Assembly (NCBI GenBank): GCA_945910005.1
Contig: OX246747.1
Coordinates: 16,252,746 to 16,316,745, forward strand
From: Isoperla grammatica
Lineage: Eukaryota > Arthropoda > Insecta > Plecoptera > Perlodidae
DNA: 64,000 nt
Reading direction: 5' to 3'
In this document: piece by piece, positions 53,473 to 64,000 of the stretch
How the letters are laid out: each line of letters begins with the position of its first letter
Position numbering within the stretch: position 1 is the first letter of the stretch
Position numbers and translations under genes: made by a program
Notes under the pieces: model-generated
What the model saw: the letters and a program-made list of their open reading frames with translations, nothing else
Told to the model about the DNA's origin: nothing
Database searches by the model: none

Positions 53473-54800
53473 GGGCTGGCCCCAGGGCAAGGGCACCTGG
53501 GAGGTGCAGCCTCCATCTCCCAGGGTTCCACTCGTCGTGGAGGAGGAGACTACTGGGCTCGCGGCGGCGGCCCTGGTTGGGGCCTTTCGTCCGGCGGAGG
53601 TGGCCGCAAGGCTGTCCCGCATGGCGAACACGGCCCCCGGCAGGGACGCCGTCACATATGGAGACCTTCGCCGCGCTGACCCGGGATTCCATGTGCTTGC
53701 GGCGATCTACAACCGCTGTGCAGCTGAGGAGAGGGTGTCGGCTTCGTGGAGGGTGTCGCGGACGGTCCTCATTTATAAGATGGGTGACCGCGATGACCTC
53801 TCGAACTGGCGCCCCCTCTCTCTAGGCAATACCATCGCCAAGCTGTACAGCGGGGTGGTTGCGAAGCGCTTGGCGGACTGGGCGCGAGGTGATGGGAAGG
53901 TCTCCTGGGCCCAGAAGGGCTTCATGGAGCATGAGGGTTGTTATGAGCACAACTTCCTGCTCCAATCAGCCATTGCGAGGCGCGCCGCGGGAGGGGGGAG
54001 TGCACTGTTGCCAGGCTTGACTTGGCCAATGCTTTCGGCTCGGTCCCGTACTCTCACATTTTCAACGTATTGACACATCTCGGTCTCCCTAAGAAAACAA
54101 TAGCCAACATCAGAGATCTGTATGCTGGATGCACGACCAGGGTACGCACCAGCGAGGGGGAGACCGAGGATATAGACTTGGGTGCGGGTGTTAAGCAGGG
54201 CTGCCCTCTTAGCCCAATTGTTTTCAACTTGGCTATAGAGCGATTGCTGAGGGCAGCCCAGGGCTTACTGACCGAGTGTGGGGTGACAGTTCACGGCACC
54301 AGGATTAACATCTTGGCCTACGCGGACGACCTGGTGCTGTTGGCTGCCACCCCTGCCGAGCTCCAACGATTGCTCGATGTCGTGTCGGCTGCCGCTGAGT
54401 GGGCTGGACTCACGTTCAAGCCTGCGAAGTGTGCTAGCCTGCATGTGCATTGCAGGAATCGTCGGGTAGCTCTCCCCACCGCCTTTACTGTGCCGGGCGG
54501 GGGGATGGCTGCCCTGGGAGACGGCGAGGAGTACGGGCATCTCGGGGTTCCTACGGGATTCCGGGTAGCCCAGACTCCGCACGAAAGGCTTGAGCAAGTC
54601 AAGACCGACCTCAGGAAATTGGATGCTTCGCTGTTGGCGCCATGGCAAAAGATCGAGGCCGCCGCCACGTTCGTTCTCACCCGCCTTGACTTCATCCTTC
54701 GGGGGGGGGGGGGGGGGGGGGGCGGGTCCAGAAAGGTCCCTTGGCTGCCGTGGATCGTTTTGTGAAACGGCTGGTCAAGGGCTGGATGGGCCTGCCTCAG

Positions 54801-55007
54801 ATTGATTGATTAATGGGGCTTAACGTCTCATATTTATGCAACGATGGCTAATCGAGACGATGAGCGGGTGATAATGAAGATGAGAAAGATGATAATGAAG
54901 AATAAAGCCACATCCGAATCAGATCCATTGTACGTCGCGTTTGAGTCGTCATACGGGAGTCCAGCAAGGGAGGGCAGGGCCAAGTGGGAGGAGAAATATT
55001 CAATGGG
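54801..55007 (-). mobile_element. SINE copy 29 inside the RLE-LINE, right end missing
   Basis: It ends at ATTCAATGGG. CTCAG is present on both sides (54796-54800 and 55008-55012). With one CTCAG removed the LINE frame reads through (GLPQ then RASPEVLYLSP). Confidence 0.88.
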
Positions 55008-56263
55008 CTCAGCGTGCGAGCCCGGAGGTTCTGTACCTCTCCCCTTCGGAGGGGGGTGCAGGCCTGCTGGCCCTCGCTGATGCGGTAGATGTTGCGAGCG
55101 TAGTGCATGTCTTCCGTCTTTTGACTTGTATAGACCAGGTGGTGAGGGAGACGGCGTTGCGGGCTTTGGAGGCGGTGGTTCGCCGTCGTCTCGGTCGGGC
55201 GCCTGCTCGGGATGAGCTGTTCGCATATCTGAGCGGCAGTCTCGAGGGGGGGCTGGGCCGGGATGGCGGCGACATCGCGTCTGTCTGGTCCGAAGCCAGG
55301 AAAGCTACGCGGCGCCTGGGCGCTCGAGTGGGCGTCACGTGGAATTTGAGTGACGCCCTCTCGGAGGTCCACGTTGTCCTGCCGGCTCCCGAAACACCTG
55401 CCGGTGTAGTGGTAGTGCCGGGCCAGTCTCGTGAGCGGGTAAACCGGTACCTTAGGCGGTCCCTGAGGAGGCGGTATTTAGCCAAATTAATTCAGAAGCC
55501 GGATCAGGGAAAAGTCGCCGAGGTGTCCACACTGCACCCAGCGTCTAACCATTTCTTGAGGTCGGGCAAGATCACCAGGTTTGCTGACTGGCGCTTCATC
55601 CATCGGGCGCGAGTCGGTACTGTCCCGCTGAACGGGTGCCGGCGGTTTGGTGCGGCCGACCCACGGTGTAGGCGTTGTGGGTATCGGACCGAGACGCTTC
55701 CGCATGTGTTAAATCACTGCGGGCGTGGGTCGGCTGCATGGAAGGAGCGCCATGACGCGGTCTTGCGCAGGCTGGCGGCAGCAGTGCCGGACCGTGTCGG
55801 GCGCAAATTCATAGACCGTGCGGTGCGCATTGGCGCAGTCCGCTCGGATCTTCGCCCGGACCTTGTCGTCGTCGATGAGGACCTCAAGCGGGTCCTCATC
55901 GTCGACGTCACCGTTCCGTTCGAGAACCGGGTGGAAGCATTCCGCTCAGCGCGACAGAACAAGGTGAACAAGTACACCGGCATCGCGGGTGAACTAGAGG
56001 CCACAGGGTCTGAAGTGCAAATGGACGCCCTTGTGGTCGGCTCGCTTGGGTCGTGGGACCCGGAGAACGAGGCGGTGTTGCGCAGGCTCCGGGTCGCACC
56101 CCGATACGCCGACCTCATGCGGCGTCTGATGGTCTCCTCCGACACTGTTAGGTGGTCGAGAGACATGTACGTCGAACACCTCACCGGGGTGCGTCAGTAC
56201 CAGCCAGCGCCCCGGGACCCTGCGGTAGCTGGTGGTGCGCGTGGTGCTGGTGTGCGGCGTTAG

Positions 56264-57050
56264 GGCATCATCATCATTCATTAATTAGTCTAGGGGCTGG
56301 TGGGGGTTGTCGCCGGTGTCTCGTGTGGCCGAGTGTGGTGCCCCCCCCCCCCGGCCCAGCATCAGATTAAGGGCCCCTTCGGTGGTATTGTGTAGGCTGC
56401 GTGGACACTCTACCTTACCGGGGGGGATTTGCTAATTAACTATTAAGTATTGTAATTGTTGTGTATTGTCTTTTCTTTTAAGCTGTTGGTTGTAGTGTGA
56501 GAGTGGATTATTGTACTGCCGCAATGGCCAGAAGTTGCATTATATTCTTTATTGTATAACATTGTTGTATTCATGTGTCTCGGTCATTTCAATGTATATA
56601 TTTCTACTGTGGTTGTCAGCCTATTGTATGTACGGCATTAAAGAATTATTTGGTTGTTGTGGCCGCTGGGGGCCTGGGTGGTTTATTGTTGCCCCTGCCT
56701 CTTCCAGGCGCTCCCCATGCGAGACTAATTGTGCTGTTCTGTTTTTTTTTTTAATGTTGGTGTTAAGACAAGTGCAGCCGATGGGCTACTAGGCGGCCCT
56801 GAGGGCGGTTGTTGCTTTACGTGATTGTTATAGCCCCAGGGCTTCGTCTTGTTTTATTATTCTAAGTCACTTATGAAATTGTTTTCTATACCCGGCCCAG
56901 CAGCGAAGTAAGCCCCGGAGCACGGTGGGTTTTACTATTTACTTACTTTTAAATTGATATATTAACACTGTTAAATGGTTGTGCCATTTTTTTATGTTAT
57001 TTTAAGCATGCATTGTATTATTTTAAGTATTCTCTCAATAAAAACCCTTA
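56264..57050 (+). other. 3' UTR of the RLE-LINE
   Basis: About 790 bp without a frame follow the stop codon. A C run lies at 56342-56352. TCTCAATAAAAACCCTTA just before 57051 looks like the end of the element, with an AATAAA inside. Confidence 0.6.
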
Positions 57051-57100
57051 ATCTGTTCTTATCATCTTAATTGGACCACGGAGATCTTAGCCAAGAGGCG
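57051..57100. ncRNA. U2 snRNA-like fragments at the 3' edge of the RLE-LINE
   Basis: ATCTGTTCTTATCA at 57051-57064 equals the conserved region of U2 snRNA after the branch-site recognition sequence, and TTAAT follows. GATCTTAGCCAA at 57083-57094 is the reverse complement of the U2 word TTGGCTAAGATC. The two pieces are in opposite orientation, so no intact U2 gene is present. RLE-LINEs of the Utopia lineage are known to insert into U2 genes. Confidence 0.55.
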
Positions 57101-57207
57101 CATAAAGTTACATCTGGGGGTGTGCTAAGTGTAACATCGCTCTGCCTGTGACGCTCGCCGCAACTGTAAGTACCCGTGTTGGTTATTTCTTTTTTTTTTT
57201 TTTCAGT

Positions 57208-57728
57208 CCGTCTGTCACGTCACTCAGACTCGTCACTGATAACCGAATTGGAGCTTGGATGTGCCAGTCACCTGACTGAGGAGTCCAAGTAAGAAGAGTG
57301 CGGGAAAACAGGTAGCTCTCAAGAAGCTATCAAGAAGTATCAAGAAGCTTGAAGCAGGGAACAACAGTACATATAGCGCTAGTGCTATATATCAAGATCA
57401 ACACATCTCAGCGGCGGCAAGAGACTACTACTTACTTGGATCACATATAGTAACCTAGGCTTAGCCCGCTAGGGGTGACCTCCCTAGGTTATTTATATTA
57501 GGATAGGCCCTACTCTTGGCCCTTGCTAAAAGTCCTTAAATAAATCATCCTCTCAGGCTCCAGGGACTTGTCCTTTCCCTGCCCACCTTGTCGGAGATAC
57601 TGCCAGTAACTGCGAGAGGGGTTCTGTCCCCCGTCATGACCTTCACGGGTTAACTACGAAAACACGACTTTGGAGGCGCCGGGTCCCGACCTGGTGGAGG
57701 TGCCGGGTCCGGCCTAATACGCATCAAG
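57208..57728 (+). other. Putative 5' UTR of the Jockey-type LINE
   Basis: It begins after a T run with CAGTCCGTCTGTCACGTCAC and leads without a frame to the ORF1 ATG at 57729. The start point is an estimate. Non-LTR elements of this type usually carry an internal promoter here. Confidence 0.45.
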
Positions 57729-58247
57729 ATGCCGAGTACACGAAGCAAGCACAAAGAAGACGTCATGGAATACGTCGAAGTATATGACACACCAGACAGC
57801 CCTGACATAGAAGAATATAACGAGGATGTAGCTGACATAGAGCAAATAGCTTCACGAGAAGATCAAGAAAGCCAAGAACCACCTACCGACCCTAGGAACA
57901 GAGTACACGAGTTCCTTAAGGGAAAAACAAGCACTGCTGACGATGAAAACCCCCAGACGCAAGACAAGGGCGCAAAAAGAAAAAAGAAGACAAACAAAAC
58001 TGCCAAGAAACAGCAAAACCAAGAATCAGTAGCGCAAATCCCCACGAGCAACAGATACCAGGCGCTCGAGAATCACGGCGAAGATACTGAATCAAGCAAC
58101 CAAGGCCCACAGGAAGATCTAAACCGAGAGCCGCCAACCACCAACAACGCACCAAGGCCGCCCCCGAAAATCCTAAGAAACATCGAATCGTTCGAAAATA
58201 TAGCTAAAGGAGTGAAGGACTTGTGCAAAGAAGAATTCGCCTTTCAA

Positions 58248-58634
58248 GATGATTGATTGATTGATTAATGGGGCTTAACGTCTCATATTTATGCAACGAT
58301 GGCTAATCGAGACGATGAGCGGGTGATAATGAAGATGAGAAAGATGATAATGAACAATAAAGCCACATCCGAATCAGATCCATTGTACGTCGCGTGAGTC
58401 GTCACACGGGAGTCCAGCAAGGGAGGGCAGGGCCAAGTGGGAGGAGAAATAATCAATGGGACAGTGGGGGGGAAGGGGATTGGGGTGTGGACTGCACTTC
58501 GTCTGACTTCTCCTCCTCGACCAGTCCGGCTTGGGTGGCCCTACCAGAAGCATACGCTTCCGCCGGCATAGCTCTCGGGATCAACAAAGCACGCAAACCT
58601 GCCCACCACGATAAGGTGGCAGTCCCTGGGCAGG
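58248..58634 (-). mobile_element. SINE copy 30 in LINE ORF1, 12-bp TSD
   Basis: TTCGCCTTTCAA lies at 58236-58247 and 58635-58646. Full-length long type. Confidence 0.95.
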
Positions 58635-59572
58635 TTCGCCTTTCAATCAAGAGCGGGAACCACCAAGCTCCAAGTCAATAGTCCCAGCGACTTCAGAGCA
58701 GTTGTGAAATTTCTAACCGAGGTCAAGGCTGAATTTCACACTTTCACGCCAATCAGCGAGCGCGCTATCAGATACGTAATAAGGGGCATCGACAAATCTG
58801 CAGGAGAAGCTTGGGGCAAAGAAGACTTAGAAAATCAAGACATTGAATGTAAAGTCACGCAGCTCAGAAGTAACAGAGAACCGAAGCCTCTCCTGCCACT
58901 GTATGTGGTCAAAGTCGAACCGACGCACACAAAGAAGCTTTTGGAAATCACCAAGATATGTTTTTCGAACATCTCAATCGAAAAATATCATGCTCCAGGA
59001 GGTCCATCACAGTGCTACTGCTGTCAGAAATTCGGACACGTCGCAAGATATTGCACGAACAAGCACAAATGTGTGAAATGCGGTCTCCAGCACCCAACTC
59101 AAGAATGCGGGAAAACAAGGAGCGTCCAGCCAACTTGCGCCAACTGCAACGGATCCCACACTGCTAACTGGAAGGGGTGCCCAGCCTTCCAGGAAGCAAA
59201 GAGACGCCAAGGCGGGAACGTGGCAAGACAAGGCCCACCCAGACAACACGAGAGACGCCCCGCTGAACGCAGCTACGTTGAAGCCCGTCTCCCGAAGAAA
59301 AATGTCTGGTTTAGGCGACCGACTCCTAACCTCAGCAACGACAATCCTGGTCCCTCTTGGGCCCCCGACGATACTACTAATTCCCCCCCCCCCCCCCCCC
59401 CCCAGACCAGCCGCCCAGCTCGTACCGGAAAGGTTTACACGGTACGACAAGAAAGCCAAGAATCACGAATACGAGTACAACAGCGACGTCTCCAACTACT
59501 CATCTACTGACTCGGACTCGGAAGAGGACGAGCGTCAACTGCCTAACAAACAGCCAAGACAACCCACTCAAG

Positions 59573-60258
59573 ATTGATTAATGGGGCTTAACGTCTCATA
59601 TTTTCGCAACTAAGGCCAATCGAGACGATGAGCGGGCAGTGATGATTTCAGACATTTTTCCTAGGGGGGGCTGATAAATATCTGGGGTGTTGCTAAATTA
59701 GTAATTCATTTTATGGCTTTTTTTTTTTGACGCCGTGACAAAAGGCAGGGGCGGAGGGGGTTACGGTCTCTGTTGATGCCATCCTTTCAGTTTTCGAATA
59801 TGAGGTGATTCCTATTTGACATTCTTACCTTTACCTAACATCGTTTAAATAGAAAATAAAATGTTGCACCATTAATGTAGATGAGTTTTTCGTGGAAATC
59901 GATTTATTTCCTAGTCAGTCCTATATGAGGTGGAAAAATATACCTCATTTTCTTGTATTTTGCATTTTTTTTTTTTTGCAAATTTACATTACTTCATGTG
60001 ATTTTTTCAATCTGCTAGGGGGGGGGGGGGCATTTACAACTGCCGGGGGGGGCTCTGCCCCCCCCGGGATATGCCTGAAATCATCACTGTGAGCGGGTGA
60101 TAATGAAGATGAGAAAGATGGTTATGAAGAATAAAAGCCACATCCGAATCAGGTCCATTGTACGTCGCGTGGGTCGTCATACGGGAGTCCAGCTGGGGAG
60201 GGGCCGGTCCATGTGGGAGGAGAAATCTTCAGTGGGACAGTGGGGGGGGGGGGGGGGG
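59573..60258 (-). mobile_element. SINE copy 31 carrying a hAT MITE
   Basis: The tail and hairpin lie left of the MITE (59573-59636). The body resumes at 60090 and runs to a G tract at 60241-60258 where LINE sequence returns. The end beyond the G tract is missing. Confidence 0.88.
59637..60089. mobile_element. Non-autonomous hAT-type MITE, 8-bp TSD
   Basis: The ends are CAGTGATGATTTCAGACAT and, inverted, ATGCCTGAAATCATCACTG. TGAGCGGG is duplicated at 59629-59636 and 60090-60097. CAGTG ends with an 8-bp duplication are standard for hAT. The 453-bp inside is T-rich with a G11 run and codes for nothing. As it lies in a SINE that lies in a LINE, it is the youngest of the three. Confidence 0.95.
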
Positions 60259-60392
60259 CAATATTGACCAAGTCACCAGCTGGGCTAACAAACTGCTCAG
60301 CGCTCTCATTGACGCCTCCACCAACCAAAACAGACTCGAAATAATAATCTCTATGGCCATGCCCATGTTTTTAGTAAAGTCCCTTAGCCAAC

Positions 60393-63295
60393 ATGGCCCA
60401 TAAACCACCTCGCCCTCAGACCAACCTCAAGAGTCTTTCCTGGAACACCAGCGCGGTAACTAACAAAAAAGAGGAGCTCTTTTATCACTTAAAGAAAGAG
60501 CAAACACACATATGCCTACTACAAGAAACTTTCCTTAAAGAGAATATGAAATTCCGGTACCACAGATATACAACATATCGCAATGATCGCCAAGGGAAGA
60601 GAGGAGGAGGAACAGCCATATTAGTCAGATCCGACATTCAACACCACCCGATGGTTTTCCACAACTAGAATCAATGGAGGCCACCGGCGTTATAATTAAA
60701 CTAAATAACGAACACATCAAACTTATCTCAGCTTATAAACCCCCAGGCGCCGTGTTAAACACCACAGATATTGACAAGCTAATAAGCGACTCAATGCCCA
60801 CTATCATGGGAGGCGATTTCAATGCCAAGCACACAGCTTGGCATTCAAGATTAACCACTGTCTCTGGACGTGCCCTACTACATCATGTAACTCTGCGAGG
60901 ATTAGAAGTGCATAGCCCACTTACCCCAACGCACTTTCCCCCAACTGGAGCTAGGCCAGACATCTTAGACATAGTAATCACCCGTAACGTCAATAAATCC
61001 ATAGAAGTTAGTTCACCATCAATATTAAGTTCCGACCACAACCCCTTATGTATCATCTATGGGGATACCCCAACCACAAACACAGCGCCACCAATAATTA
61101 ATGCTAACAAAACAGACTGGCCCACTTACAATAAATTGCTCAATGAATGGATCTCAGATTACACGGCAGCTCCTCCCCTCAGTACCGCGCAGGAGGTAGA
61201 TGAATGCCTGGATAACCTAATAAATGCAATAACCACGTCACTGTCTAACAGCACCCCTCCTCCACGGCCAGTCAACACTCAGGACCTCTATTCATTGCCG
61301 CCCGAACTGATAAAATCCATTCAAGCCAAAAATAAAGTACGGACACGTTAGAAGAAACTTTTACCCCTAATAACGACCCAGCTTCCCAGTCACACATTAG
61401 ACGTGTAGAAAACACAATACGACAATATCTCACAGATGAAAACAATAGCGATAGAATCATACCCCCCCCCCAAGCAATAATTTCACCGGCTGAACTGAAG
61501 GCCCACATTTATTGTCTAAAAAATAGGAAACCCCCAGGCATGGATGGGATCCCGAATATTGCACTAAAACACCTGCCAGATAGAGTAATTATGCTGATCA
61601 CTAACGTTTTCAATGCCATGACTAGACTTGCTCATTTTTCACCAAAGCTAAAAATATCCAATGTAATCATGTTCCCGAAACCAGGGAAAGACCCGACTTT
61701 CCCACAAAACTATCGACCTATAAGCTTACTAACAGGTATCTCTAAGTTATACGAGAAAGTTATATACACCCGTCTCCTCAAACATATCTATAATAATAAC
61801 ATTCTAATAAACGAGCAATTTGGTTTCCGAAAAGGCCACTCCACCACCCAGCAGCTTGCTAGAGTAGTGGACGAGATAACAGATGGATCAATTCTAATCG
61901 AGTCACTGCAGCTGTGTTCCTTGACATAGCTACTGCATTTGACAAGGTCTGGCACAACGGTTTATATTATAAGCTGCTACAACTGAAATTCCCCCCGTAC
62001 CTCATAAATTTATTAATATCTTATCTATCAGGAAGGCAATTTCAAGTTTCTCAGGGCAATAGTACATCCACACTACGACCAGTACACGCAGGCGTCCCCC
62101 AAGGGTCCATCCTGGGGCCCATCCTATTCTCAATTTATATGAATGACCTGCCTAAAACAGCGGGAGTAACATTCGCGCTATATGCAGACGACACCGCTCT
62201 CCTTGCGAGATCGTCGACTGCTAAAGCAGCTTACAACAGACTGCAAACAGCTTTAACAACCTTAGAAAAATGGTACCGTAAATGGAGGATTAAAATCAAT
62301 GTCACCAAAAGCGTCACTGTACTATTTTCTAAATTTAAAAAGAAAACCAAAACTCAACACAACGAGCTCACACTATTCGACGAAACCATACCGCAATGTG
62401 ATCAAGCCAAATACCTAGGTGTTCATTTAGAAGGAAAATTAACGTGGCGAACTCACATCCGAGAAACAGTCAAAAAGGTTAACACTAGAACAGCACTACT
62501 CTACCCAATGATCAATAGCAAAAGCCACCTCTCCACAAGCAACGCCCTCCTCACTTACAAAATGCTGATCAGACCGATCATCACGTATGCAGCACCAGTA
62601 TGGGCTCATGCAGCCGGCACTTACTTACAAAAACTAGACAGCACACAAAACAGAATTCTCAGAATTGCATCTAAATCACCATGGTACGTGAGTAACGAAA
62701 TCATACGTAAGGGATTCGGTGTATCATCCATACACGAAGTACTACAAGATTGATGATTGATTAATGGGGCTTAACGTCTCATATTTATGCAACGATGGCT
62801 AATCGAGACGATGAGCGGGTGATAATGAAGATGAGAAAGATGATAATGAAGAATAAAGCCACATCCGAATCAGATCCATTGTACGTCGCGTGAGTCGTCA
62901 TACGGGAGTCCAGCAAGGGAGGGCAGGGCCAAGTGGGAGGAGAAATATTCAATGGGACAGTGGGGGGGAAAGGGGATTGGGGTGTGGACTGCACTTCGTC
63001 TGACTTCTCCTCCTCGACCAGTCCGGCTTGGGTGGCCCTACCAGAAGCATACGCTTCCGCCGGCATAGCTCTCGGGATCAACAAAGCACGCAAACCTGCC
63101 CACCACGATAAGGTGGCAGTCCCTGGGCAGGACGAAGTACTACAAAATATGACAACTACTTTCCTCGACAAAGCCGCTAAGCATAGCAACCCATTAATAT
63201 CAAACATTGGGGCAACCAATCACGTATACAAACACAAATACCCTGGCCTAAAAGACGGCCTAAATAGGGGATCTCCAGTCACTTTACGAGAATAG
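60393..63295 (+). pseudogene. Jockey-type LINE ORF2 (APE endonuclease + reverse transcriptase)
   Basis: Four frames in order make up ORF2. 60393-60668 has the endonuclease start (LSWNTSAV, ICLLQETFL). 60674-61351 has IMGGDFNAKHTAWHS and SSDHNPL, the Asp/Asn/His core of an AP-type endonuclease. 61540-61929 has the RT start (PPGMDGIPN, NYRPISLLTGISKLYEKVIY, QFGFRKGHSTT). 61914-62753 has FLDIATAFDKVWH, AGVPQGSILGPILFSIYMND and the catalytic YADDTALL. SINE copy 32 cuts at 62748, and the C-terminus resumes at 63146 and stops at 63293-63295. Single-base shifts lie near 60668, 61352-61540 (a C run at 61461) and 61915. APE endonuclease with YADD and an ORF1 with three knuckles places it in the Jockey group. 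Confidence 0.88.
62748..63131 (-). mobile_element. SINE copy 32 in LINE ORF2, 14-bp TSD
   Basis: ACGAAGTACTACAA lies at 62734-62747 and 63132-63145. Full-length long type, and the cleanest representative of the family. Confidence 0.96.
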
Positions 63296-64000
63296 CAGCT
63301 TACGTGTTGCACTCTTATGTGTTATTATGTGTCAGTCCATTATTATTTGAATTTTTTAGTTAATTATGGGATTGATGTGTTCAGTTAAAGGCTAAGCCTT
63401 TGTTTTTGTTTTTTCCCTTCAACCCCCCCCCCCCCCCCCTGACTTATGTTAATGCAAATGGTTAGGTTAGGCATATGACATAGCTATAGAGCACAAAAGA
63501 CAAGGCATCGCCCCATATAATATTAATTGTACATATTAGATTAGGCTAAACTAGTCATAGACAAACTCTAGTCCAGACGCCATATTAGCCACTAAGACAA
63601 AGGACCCGTCCTGCAAAACAATTAACCTAGTATAAACCGTCTTAAAATAAGTCAGCAAAATACCATATTGCATTAGCAACTCTCAAACAGTGAAGATAAC
63701 AACGCCAAGCTAAGCACAAAATCATTCAGCTTATAGAGTCTGACTCGGCATAAGCATAAGATTGCTCAGAGCATGACTCTGTAGCGGCCTTAGCGGAACT
63801 GTAGACCCACTTGTCATTTGTTTTTGGTTACTCGAGGAAGACACACGCGTTAAGTATATCGGGAAGTGCGGTAAAGTGACAAGTGAAGTGAAGTGGACCC
63901 TGTTAATTGTGGTTGCTGTGCCAGAGGTTCCCGCGTCGGCAGTATGGATATTCCAGGAGATTTATGTAAGAACATTTGTTGTTCGATCCTCTGTTCTTTC
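63296..64000 (+). other. LINE 3' UTR, then unassigned; possible first exon at the edge
   Basis: The region after the ORF2 stop is non-coding, with a C run at about 63423-63439. The 3' end of the LINE was not located. ATG at 63944 starts a short frame (MDIPGDL) directly before GTAAGA at 63965, so a first exon of a gene extending past the window is possible but unproven. Confidence 0.35.

Larger units (their letters stand above)
51998..56263 (+). pseudogene. RLE-type LINE polyprotein (NeSL/R2/Utopia-like), broken by two SINEs and frameshifts
   Basis: The first ATG (51998) begins a finger-like N-terminus (CVECVQ...SDLAKHLKSKH, then HWRDRH). A long Arg/Pro/Ser-rich linker is read in shifting frames to 53104. 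After SINE copy 28 the RT begins: NTAPGRDAVTYGDL, NWRPLSLGNTIAKLYSG, WAQKGFMEHEGC. A frame change at about 54010 leads to LANAFGSVPYSH, GVKQGCPLSPIVFNLAIE and the catalytic YADD at about 54318. A G22 run near 54701 shifts the frame, and SINE copy 29 cuts at 54800. From 55008 the C-terminus is intact: knuckle CRRCGYRTETLPHVLNHC, then RPDLVVVDEDLKRVLIVDV, the RLE core, ending at TAG 56263. These LINEs are often target-specific and copy themselves by target-primed reverse transcription. Confidence 0.85.
57729..60403 (+). pseudogene. Jockey-type LINE ORF1 (gag-like), interrupted by two SINEs
   Basis: ATG 57729 starts an acidic N-terminus, then a Lys-rich stretch. SINE copy 30 cuts at 58248, and coding resumes in frame with the RNA-binding region. 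Three zinc knuckles stand in series: CYCCQKFGHVARYC, CVKCGLQHPTQEC and CANCNGSHTANWKGC, as in gag-like proteins of the Jockey superfamily. A C run near 59383-59402 shifts the frame. SINE copy 31 cuts at 59573, and the last piece (60259-60403) reads NIDQVTSWANKLLSALIDAS and ends HGP then TAA at 60401-60403. That stop overlaps the ORF2 ATG (60393) by 11 bases in another frame, a usual arrangement for re-initiation or shifted translation. Confidence 0.85.

Noticed and set aside
57168..57208. Mini-intron (GTAAGT..T-run..CAG) before the Jockey LINE
   Set aside because: The flanks are non-coding and 40 nt is very short for an animal intron. The CAG more likely marks the LINE's 5' edge.
15347..63295. 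Many similar 60-145 codon ORFs containing EAYASAGIALGI or PAEAYASGRAT
   Set aside because: They are translations of the AATC-tailed SINE on each strand. They begin and end with the SINE and are broken in many copies.

Overview
This is eukaryotic, animal nuclear DNA. It has introns with GT..AG junctions, low gene density, several minisatellites, and many layers of non-LTR retrotransposons (LINEs), SINEs, Harbinger transposases and hAT-type MITEs nested in one another. An invertebrate is likely. A lola-like C-X2-C-X12-H-X4-C zinc finger (24.5-25.65 kb) and a SINE tail that I recall as resembling arthropod repeats point weakly to an arthropod, but I cannot place the species.

Layout. 0-3.5 kb: AT-rich, with one tRNA-headed SINE. 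3.6-5.1 kb: a 72-bp minisatellite carrying E-boxes. 5.55-9.5 kb: a CpG-rich field of tandem repeats, including a 1194-bp tandem duplication. 9.7-12.06 kb: a spliced plus-strand gene encoding two zinc fingers (290 aa, seven exons, all intron phases agreeing). Its first three exons sit in duplicated intron cassettes. 12.4-14.75 kb: satellites built around GTAACC/GGTTAC, one holding a hAT MITE with a clean 8-bp target duplication. 14.8-24 kb: small unidentified ORFs and a packaging-ATPase-like P-loop fragment, broken up by SINEs. 24.5-25.65 kb: minus-strand zinc-finger gene with a coding minisatellite. 28.1-29.0 kb: 36-bp hairpin minisatellite joined to a piece of 18S rRNA. 29.7-32.8 kb: a partial paralogue of the zinc-finger gene, Harbinger transposase A, a tRNA-like head, and an RCC1-repeat ORF on the minus strand. 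33.8-41.2 kb: fragments of a LINE with a restriction-like endonuclease (RLE), then Harbinger transposase B with a 3.8-kb intron. 41.7-43.3 kb: 66-bp minisatellite. 45.7-47.9 kb: a LINE 3' end and a foldback element with four nuclear-receptor DR1 motifs. 51.6-57.1 kb: an almost complete RLE-LINE whose 3' end abuts U2 snRNA-like sequence. 57.2-63.8 kb: an almost complete Jockey-type LINE with gag-like ORF1 and EN-RT ORF2.

One SINE-like family with an (AATC)n tail dominates 15-63 kb. I count 32 copies or tails, all in the same orientation. Many have exact 11-20 bp target-site duplications, so the insertion order can be read: the LINEs and Harbinger genes came first, the SINEs landed in them, and a hAT MITE later landed in one SINE.

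The most interesting points are the orientation bias of this SINE, the cassette structure of the zinc-finger gene, the U2-like flank of the RLE-LINE, and the DR1-carrying foldback element. All functional names rest on motifs read by eye; no database search was possible.
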